DNA of 64,000 nt, from contig CAJNDS010001335.1 of the NCBI GenBank assembly GCA_905221605.1, positions 1,113,938-1,177,937 of the forward strand, read 5' to 3'. The position numbers and the translations under genes are program-made. The notes below the pieces were generated by a model that worked only from the letters and a program-made list of their open reading frames with translations, had not been told where the DNA came from and did not search any database. Every line of letters begins with the position of its first letter. Within the stretch, counting starts at the first letter, position 1. Origin of the DNA: Symbiodinium natans (Eukaryota > Sar > Dinophyceae > Suessiales > Symbiodiniaceae). Shown here in pieces: positions 53,576 through 62,100 of the stretch.

Positions 53576-53675
53576 TATGTCCCCCTTATGCTAACAGTCC
53601 TTATTCGGGATTATTATAGTGGGGTACTATACTCCCTATTCTTAAGGACTGTTAGTAGAAGGGGGGGGCATCCCA
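53576..53675. mobile_element. Family M1 MITE-like element, left end lost
   Basis: Arms TCCCCCTTATGCTAACAGTCC / GGACTGTTAGTAGAAGGGGGGG fold back; the right terminal GCATCCCAAG is kept and the left GGGATG is missing. Confidence 0.62.
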
Positions 53676-54098
53676 AGTTAAGCGCTCAGCTGTTGTTTTC
53701 GAGCCCTGTAGCGATGCTTCGGAAGACCTAACCTTATACACCGCCCTACGCCCGCAAAATGTGAGGGTTTAGGGTTTCGAGTTTAGGGTTTAGGGGTCAG
53801 GGTCTAGGGCAAACATCCCAAAGGCCCTAGAGCCCTATAAGCCCGAAACCCAGGGACTTTTGGGGGGCGTGCTCTTGGAAATGAAGCCTGGTCTGACGTC
53901 AGCCCTTAAACTCTTAAACCTCTGGACCCTACATTCTTCCACTATTCTCCACTGTTCAGGGCTTCGGGTTTAGGGTTCAAGGTTTGGGGAGTAGGGTTTA
54001 GGGTTCAGGCTTTGCTTGGTAGTTTCCAAAAACCCTACACCGCAAGCTAGGATTCCGCTTCCCCCCCCCCCCCCCCCCCCCCCCATTTTAGTGCCAAG

Positions 54099-54293
54099 TA
54101 GCGGATCCCCCTCTGCAAGAGCCGCTGCTGTCCCGGGCACCTGGCTCGCAGGCAGCTGGAAATAGATAGTTTACAGCAAGCGACGGGAGCCTCAACGGAG
54201 GAATTCTTGACACTGAGTCCAAGGAGTCTGCCCAGTCTGAACCACCGGCTTCTTAGCAGCAGCAAACCCAGAACAGCCTCCGACTTCTAGAGA
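54099..54293 (+). CDS. Candidate coding fragment, product unknown
   Basis: Sixty-four open codons ending at TAG 54291, in a telomere-free stretch: RIPLCKSRCCPGHLARRQLE, then LQQATGASTEEFLTLSP and a Ser-rich end. No Met and no clear acceptor. The minus frame 54047-54265 overlaps it. Confidence 0.3.
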
Positions 54294-54360
54294 TATCTCT
54301 GCAAGGAGTTGGGTAGACAGTGTAGGTCGGGCCTCTAGAACCCCCTGGGTGTGGCCTGAA

Positions 54361-54383
54361 GTCCCAGACACGCTGTCTGGGAC
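54361..54383. other. Perfect short hairpin
   Basis: GTCCCAGACA-CGC-TGTCTGGGAC: a 10-base perfect stem with a 3-base loop. Function unknown; it could be an RNA processing structure or a relic of a fold-back element. Confidence 0.7.
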
Positions 54384-54826
54384 GATTTTGCGGCGCCTCT
54401 CGTGCGCTAAGCCTCTCAGCTGTTCTTTGGCAGCAGCCCAGTTTGGAGCTCAGGGCGGATAAAGGTTTTCTTGGGGCTTTCGTTAAGGGGCTTTTAGGAT
54501 TGTTTGGGTTTTTTCGGTTTTTGCAATTTTTAGGGCGTTGGGTCTTTTAGTGTTTTTTGGGGGTTTGGTTTTGGTGCTTCTGCAACAGAATCTGGGATCT
54601 AGGTTTTCAGGTCCGGTGCGGGAGGCCCTGATGTAGAGAAGCCCGTATGTTAGGACTAAAACCCGAAACCCGGAACCCCACAAAAGCCCTAAACCCTAAA
54701 ATAGCTCAAAAAACTGCATTCCTAAACCCTAGAACCCTGAATCCTAACTCCTAAAAGCCCGACAAGGCTCCAAACCCATACAACATCCCCTGCACGTAAC
54801 CAGAAGGGATTCATGCTCCGGACCCC

Positions 54827-54964
54827 TACTTGGAGGTTCATGGTTCTTCTGAAAATATAAATATAACTGTACTTATAACCCACTTCGAAGCCCCTTGAGT
54901 GCCCTAAAATGGTTATTGCAAGCGCAGCTACAATTGGTTAATAAGTACCATGAACCTCCAAGTA
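54827..54964. mobile_element. MITE-like fold-back element, family M2
   Basis: Perfect 17-base inverted ends TACTTGGAGGTTCATGG / CCATGAACCTCCAAGTA. Internal sequence matches the element at 46863-47008 in inverted orientation. Confidence 0.78.
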
Positions 54965-55204
54965 AGGATGTACCCCTAAGAGGTTCCCTCAACACACTCC
55001 CAACATGGCCCGGAATATTCCCCTTGGAGGATCGTGAACAAGGGTCCCCAAACCCAAGGGTACATTCTTATACTACTAAACCCTAAACCCTAAACCCTAA
55101 ACCCTAAACCTCCAAAAGATGGAACATATTCTTCCTTACGAGGGGCTGCTCAGGCAACTGACCTTCAAGTCCCCTAAGCTCAAACCCTAAACGCTAAACC
55201 CTGA

Positions 55205-55420
55205 GCTTTCCCTAAACCCTAAACCCTAAACCCTACACCCTAAACCCTAAACCCTAAACCCTAAACCCTAAACCCTAAACCCTAAACCCTAAACCCTAAA
55301 CCCTAAACCTAAACCCTAAACCCTAAGCTTTCCCTAAACCCTAAACCCTAAACCCGAAGGCCCTAAACCCTTAACCCTAAACCCTATACCCTATACCCTA
55401 TAAACCCTAAACCCTATATA
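55205..55420 (-). repeat. CCCTAAA array, two blocks
   Basis: Units at 55210-55325 and 55335-55420, with CCCTATA variants at the end. Confidence 0.93.
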
Positions 55421-55629
55421 AACCACCACAATCGATTTTGGGTTTAGGAAAGGTAAGCAGAACCCCAGAGAATACGCAATGCAGAAGCCCTTCTCCTAAA
55501 ACCCCATAGACCTCAAAACCCAAAAACGATTTGAAGCTCAAACCCCAAACCGCGCAACCCTTTCACCCCAAAAACTCTCTAAACCCGAAAACCCCCATCC
55601 CTAAACCCTAAAATCTAAGCAACAAAATG

Positions 55630-55800
55630 GACCCTAAACCCTAAACCCTAAACCCTGAACCCTGAACCCTAAACCCGAAACCCTAATTAACCCCTAAACC
55701 CGAAACCCTAAACCCTAAACCCTAAACCCTAAACCCTAAACCCCAAACCCTAAACCCTAAACCCTAAACCCTAAACCCTAAACCCTAAACCCTAAACCCT
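55630..55800 (-). repeat. CCCTAAA array
   Basis: About 22 units with CCCTGAA and CCCGAAA variants. The island 55822-55893 that follows is open on plus (MEALIPQSFTASLGEEWIDA) after CTCCAG and might be an upstream exon of the ABCG gene. Confidence 0.93.
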
Positions 55801-55920
55801 GCACCCGAACCCGAAGACTCCAGGCCATGGAGGCTCTGATCCCGCAGTCGTTCACCGCCTCCTTGGGCGAAGAATGGATCGATGCCGCTTGGCCGCGTGG
55901 TTTTGGGGTTTTGGGGGTTT

Positions 55921-56043
55921 GGGGTTTAGGGCTAGGGTTTAGGGTTTAGGGTTTAGGGTTTAGGGTTTAGGGTTTAGGGTTTAGGGTTTAGGGTTTAGGG
56001 TTTAGGGTTTAGGGTTTAGGGTTTAGGGTTTAGGGTTTAGTTT
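55921..56043 (+). repeat. TTTAGGG array
   Basis: Seventeen units, in the orientation opposite to the arrays on both sides. Confidence 0.95.
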
Positions 56044-56396
56044 ATAAACCCTCCCAGCAGCTTCTGATCTACGAGCGACGATGGTAGAGGTCCATAAGCC
56101 TAGTGCCCGCAGTTGCACTAGTCACCTTGGAGGCGGGTTTAACACAGTGGTGAGCTACACTCTGTAGAGTTTATAGGGTTTAGAGGTTGAGGGTGCTCGG
56201 AAGGTATGTTCTCTGACTCAGGCCCTTGGGTCACGAGGTGCGGGTGCCTGCAAGTTGCACCTAGGCATTTTTAGGGTTACAGGGCTTATCTTGGTATTTG
56301 GGTGGCCCTGCAAGATCTTCTGGATATCTCAGAAAAACCCAATTCCCTACACCCGGAAGCCTCCCACTCTCATGCTCCGACCCCCCCCGAAATCCC

Positions 56397-56525
56397 CCTA
56401 AACCCTAAACCCTAAACCCTAAACCCTAAACCCTAAACCCTAAACCCTAAACCCTAAACCCTAAACCCTAAACCCTAAACCCTAAACCCTAAACCCTAAA
56501 CCCTAAACCCTAAACCCTAAACCCC
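56397..56525 (-). repeat. CCCTAAA array upstream of the first ABCG exon
   Basis: Eighteen perfect units ending about 40-50 bases before the exon at 56565/56575. Confidence 0.96.
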
Positions 56526-56564
56526 AACGCCCCAAAGCCACAAAGCCACAAATCGCAGCTCCAG

Positions 56565-59117
56565 TGCTTTCAAGGTCACCTTCTCAATCGGTGAGACCGC
56601 GATCTTGAGGGAGGTGCACCCCCTGGTTCTTAGTAAGTAACCCTAAACCCTAAACCCTAAACCCTAAACCCTTAGGGTCTTACATCATCCCTTGTAGCGT
56701 ATCATTTCTAGGGGGGGAGAGAGGACGGGATCCGAAGCAGGAAGCCCAAGCTTTGGGGTGTCGAAGCTCTCCCTGCACCAGACCTCTTGCTTAAAAACCC
56801 TGAACCTCAAAAGGTTTAGGGTTTAGGGTTTAGGGTTTAGGGTTTAGGGTTTAGGGTTTAGGGTTTAGGGTTTAGGGTTTAGGGTTTAGGGTTTAGGGTT
56901 TAGGGTTTAGGGTTTAGTAACCTCAATGAACCTACCTGGGACCCTATTTCCCTACATGCAGTGTGAAGGCTTATGCCTACTACTCAGGGGGGTGCTTGCT
57001 ACGAAGCTGTGGGTAAGTAGGGTTCCAGGCAATCCCAATACTTTCCCTGCCTAAACCCTAAACCCTAAACCCTAAACCCTAAACCCTAAACCCTAAACCC
57101 TAAACCCTAAACCCTAAACCCTGAACAAATGCAAGAGCTACAGGTCACGGGCATTGCCCAGCCAGGAAAGCTGACCGCGGTTATGGGCCCGAGCGGCTCC
57201 GGCAAAACAACGCCCGGATGCCCAAGACGAAGGTTTTTCTTGTAAAGGGCAAAGTTGGGTTTAGGGTTTAGGGTTTAGGGTTGAGGGTTTAGGGTTTAGG
57301 GTTTAGGGTCGTGGGTTGAGGGTTTAGGGTTTAGGAAAATTCAGGCTAGAAGTCAAAGTCTGCAGCTCAGGGGTTGGTGAAAAAGTTTGGGAAGAGGTGT
57401 GTAGGGGAAGTTTAGCTTTTCGGGTGTCAGGTTTAGTAAGGGCAGTCTGGCCTAGTAGTAGAGTAGGTAACCTTTGACCTTTTGGGGGTAGCATATTCCC
57501 CTTATACTCCCAAAGGTTAACCTTTAATTCCCCCCAGGTTACTGGACAACTAGGTTGAGGGATGGTCCAGGTTCAGGGCTTTCCTTTTTTTCGATGTGGG
57601 GCATGGGGCAGGGTGCTCCTTCGGGATCCCAAACCACGTCGGAGTTTAGAGTGTTAGAGTTTGAGGGTTTAGGGTTTAGGGTTTAGGGTTTAGGGTTTAG
57701 GGTTTAGGGCAACAGTCATCGTCTTGTTTTCGGAGGGGTCTGCTGCTTCTTCAGCTCATGATCGCAGAGTGGGGTGTAGGCCAGATGCGGTGGTTTCGGG
57801 ATCATGGTCAGGGGGTCGGCATTCCTCGAAGCCTTTGTCTGAAGAATTAGGGCTTAGGCAACGGGTTCCGGGTTTAGGGTTCAGGGTTTAGGGTTGAAAT
57901 CGGGTTTAGGGTTTAGGGTCAGTTTGGTATTTTGGGCCCCTTGACCTCTCACCCTATGAGCCCTAATCCGGTGTAGGGCGGACAGTGCCCCCCCCCCCCC
58001 CCCTTCTCACAATCCGGGGAGGGGGGAGGGCAGTATCCCGCTGAACCCTGTCAACCCGACCCTGACGACCCTCCTGGCACCACCTGCCATTTATAGAAGG
58101 CGTTACCTACCTATACCCCACCTAATCCTAAACCCTGAACCCTAAACCCCAATCGGAAGACCTGTCCCAGGCTGCTCAACGTCCTGTCGGGCCGCCAACG
58201 CACATCCGGCTACACGAGGAAGATGGCCTGGAATCCAATAACCAACGCGCTGCAAAGCCCTTCCAAATCCTAGACACCAAGATCTCGATTTCAGGATTCT
58301 GGGTTTCGATTTCAGTATTCTGGGTTGGGTTCGCCCCTAAACCCTGAACCTTGTACCCTAAACCCTAAACCCCCTACAGTTGGAGTTGTCCTAGTTTAGA
58401 ACCAGCCTCCAGGAAGCTCTTGCGCGCCCTCCTGCTCAGCCCAGATAGACCCCCTAACCCCTCAAGCAACAGCCCAATCCCAGATGACGGGCTTAGGGGT
58501 TTAAGTCCAAGCTCTTGCAGGCCCTATACGTCCTGAACCTCCCTGAACCTCGAACCCGAAAGCCACATACCTAGACGAAACAAGTATCCCCGGACCCTAC
58601 ACCCACCCTAAACCCTAAACTCTATAAACACCCTTGACCCGCCTCACCTGAAAGCAGAAGCCAGGACAGGCGACGAGAAGAAAGAGGTCCACTTTTCAGG
58701 CCAGTTTCGGGCAATCTTCTGGGGTTTAGGGTTTAGGTTCAGGGTTGGGGGATCCGCGTTTTCGTGCTTTAGGTCTCGGGAGGACAGGGGTTTAGGGTTT
58801 TAGGGTTTAGGGTTTGTTGTTTTAGGAATTCGGGTTTGATGCGGAGTAAGACTCAAGGCTTTAGTCAAGGGTCCCTTCTTAATCGGGTTTCGGCTTTAGG
58901 GGGCCCTTCTACGGGCCTTGGAACCTACATTGGCACTTCTTGGGTATGTAGGAACTACATAAGGTATATACAGGGGTTCTGTGGCAGTTCGAAAGGGACC
59001 ACCTCCTTATATCCCATATGTAGGTTCAGGCTAAGGCTTGTAGGATTTAAGGGTTCCATCGCTCCCTCTTTCAACAAGCCCTCCCGTACCTAAAGATATC
59101 TATAAATAATTTGGCGG

Positions 59118-59148
<31 letters not shown>

Positions 59149-62100
59149 AAAACAAAACAAAGCAAACGCTGGCGACACTTGGGGGGAGGGTGGCGGGAAT
59201 TGGGTCAGGTGGTTTTAGAGGGAGGGGGAGGGGGGGCCCGAAAGCCCCACAACCCAAGCCCTTTAATCCCCCACGCTCACACTTGGCTAAGCCCTAAGCC
59301 CTAAACCCAAACCCCAAACCCCAAAACCCCAAAACCCCAAACCCCAAACCCAAACCCTAAACCCTAAACCCTAAAGCCCAAACCCTAAACCCTCAACCCT
59401 AACCCGACACCCCAACACTGGAGGTGAGATCTTCGCACGGCGGACGCCGGTACCTACCACCTACTTTCGTGGAAAGACGGCCTACGTGTTCCAGGCTTGC
59501 GGGGGAGGGTTTAGGGTTTAGGGTTTAGGGTTTAGGGTTTAGGGTTTAGGGTTTAGGGTTTAGGGTTAGGGGTTAGGGGTTAGGGTTAGGGGTTAGGGGT
59601 TAGGGGTTAGGGTTTAGGGGTTGGGGGTTGGGGGTTAGGGTTTAGGGTTTAGGGTTTAGGGTTTACAGACTAAGGATTAAGGATCGAGTTTTGCTGGTGG
59701 GTTTAGTACTTAAGGGTTTCGGATTGGGTTTCGGGCCTTTGGGCTATCTTTCTGAAGCCTTGAACCTAAACCGTAAACGTTATCCCCCCCCCCTCCACTT
59801 TGCTCAAAATAACAGGGCACAACAGCCAAAAGCAAGAAGCTCTGCGCTTCACGGGGAGTGCAAAGCCCAATAGCCCAGAATTATAGCCAAATAGGCAGGA
59901 AACTGCATCCTTGCAACAACGGAAAGGGTTTAGGGTCTAGGGTTTAGGGTCTAGGGTTTAGGGTGTAGGAGTGCACGCGACTCAGGCAGAAACACGTTTT
60001 GGACCACTGAAGGTTCGCCTCTGGCCGTCGTCGAATTCGATTCCTCGTGCACGCACGCGCCGCATGGACACAACTGTCAGACATCCTGAACCCGGATTCA
60101 ACGGTGTTTCAGCATATGTTGGGCTTACGATGAAGGCACCCCCACGTATAGACCCCCAAATAGAAGGATCCGGGTAGAAGAAGGACCGCCAGTAAGGTAC
60201 CCCAAATATCGAAAACCCCCATATGCTGGGTATTTAGTTTCCCGTGCGTTGCGCGTGGGTTGTTTTCGAGCTTTCGGGTGTTGGGATTCTGCGCTTTAGG
60301 GTTTAGGGTGACCGAAGGTGTGGTTCCTCTAAGCCTTGGTAGCTGGCATGGAGATGTCGGATTGCGGGCCTAAATGTAGTGCTCAGGTACATGTGGTCAC
60401 TTCTCTAAATTCGGGTCCGGGGTCACTCTGAGAAGGCGGCCCCCAATATTTTGGGTACTCAAAAAGGAACCTTACTTTAGAGATCTGACCAGTTTAGGGT
60501 TTAGGGTTTAGGGTTTAGGGTTTTAGGGTTTAGGGTTTAGGGTTACTGTTTCTCGCTCTTCGATGGAGCCGATAGCCACACAGGTAGCCTTCGCGAGGAT
60601 GGGCGAGCACCGTAAACCCCACCCTTGCGCCGGTTTAAGGGTTTAGGGTTTAGGGCTCTGGTTCAGGATTTCGGGTCTAGGGTTGAGAGATGAGGGTTGC
60701 TGGATGAGGTTTCAGGGTTGAGGGTTTCAGGGTTGAGGGTTTAGGGGTTTCTTGGGGTTTGGGGCGGACCCCTAAACCCTAAACCCTAAACCTAAACCCT
60801 AAACCCTCAACCCTCAACCCTCAACCCTAAACCCTAAACCCTAAACCCTAAACCCTAAACCCTACCGTTTGGGGGCTCTGGAGATGTGATTCCTTGCAAC
60901 TAGCTCCGCCAGGACAACGCCTTGATGGACACAGACACGGCAAGGGAGTGTCTTGAGTTCTCCGTACCTTGCCAGATTTAGGGTTTAGGGTTTAGGGTTT
61001 ATAGGGTTTAGGGTTTAGGAGGCACACAGCGAGAGGCCTGCTGTAGGGTCTAGGCCCTGTAAGCCCTGAACCCAAGCCTCCACCCACAAACCCAAATTTC
61101 TGAACTCTCCGAAATCCTGACACGGTTACCTGATCTTCCGTGTCACCGTTTAGCTTAGAGTCACCTCTCCAAACGTGAATTATCGTCCCCATGCCCGAAA
61201 TAGAAGCAGCAGGTTTTGGGCCTGGGGTTTTAGAGTTCACGGCTCAGGGCTTGCGCAGGATGCCCAGAAGCAGCGCCCGGATTTCTTTGCTCATGAGGAA
61301 GTATTTTCCCTATAAGGCCCAGGAAGCCCCAACCAAGGGCCCTAAACCCAAAACCCTAAACCCTAAACCCGAAAATCGCATGGGTTTTTAGCAGGAGCCC
61401 TCCATCCTCGATGCCCTAAGGGTTACAAAATGACGTCCGTTGCTGACGATCCCAACCCGAGTAAGGGACACGGGTTAGGGTTTAGAGGGCAGAGGGTTTA
61501 GGGTTTAGGGTTAGAGTTTAGGCTCTAGGCTTTAGGGTTCAGGGTTTAGGGTTAAGGGTTTCGGACTTTGCGGAGCTCTGGAAGGAGATGTTCTAGATCC
61601 CGATTTTCGCAATGCTGCCAGCCCAGGAGTAGGCCCTATTATGCCACCCTAAACCCTAATCCCTATAAACCCTAAACACTAAACCCTAAACCCTAAACCC
61701 AAAGCCAGGCATACCTCCGATTGTCACGCAATGTCTCCAAGGCAGGCATGACTCAGCAAATTTAGGGTTTCAGGGTTGAGGGGTGGCGTTTTTTGGGCAT
61801 GTTCGGGCTTTAGGGTTTAGGGTTTAGGGTTTAGGGTTTAGGGTTTAGGGTTTAGGGTTTAGGGTTTAGGGCTAGGGTTTAGGGTTTCGGGTTTAGGTTT
61901 CTGGTGAGCTTATGATAGTGCCAAGACTTACCGACCGATGCATGGGGTATAGGACTTCACGAGGCTGCCCCAAGGCGAGCCACCTTGCGGGGGGTTGCTG
62001 AATGAGGGTGTCTGCTCTCTGGGTTTTGGGTTCAGGGTTTAGTGTTTAGGGTTTAGGGTTTAGGATTTAGGATTTAGGGATTCCCCCCCCCCCCCCCCCC

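Noticed and set aside
58650-58722. Extra ABCG exon between exons 3 and 4 (DEKKEVHFSGQFRAI)
   Set aside because: Open and plausible, but the family does not need residues here and no donor was found.
61905-61960. Extra ABCG exon (ELMIVPRLTDRCMG)
   Set aside because: Resembles the ELM..L.L.DC segment, but exons at 61709 and 62800 already cover this part of the domain and inclusion would duplicate it.
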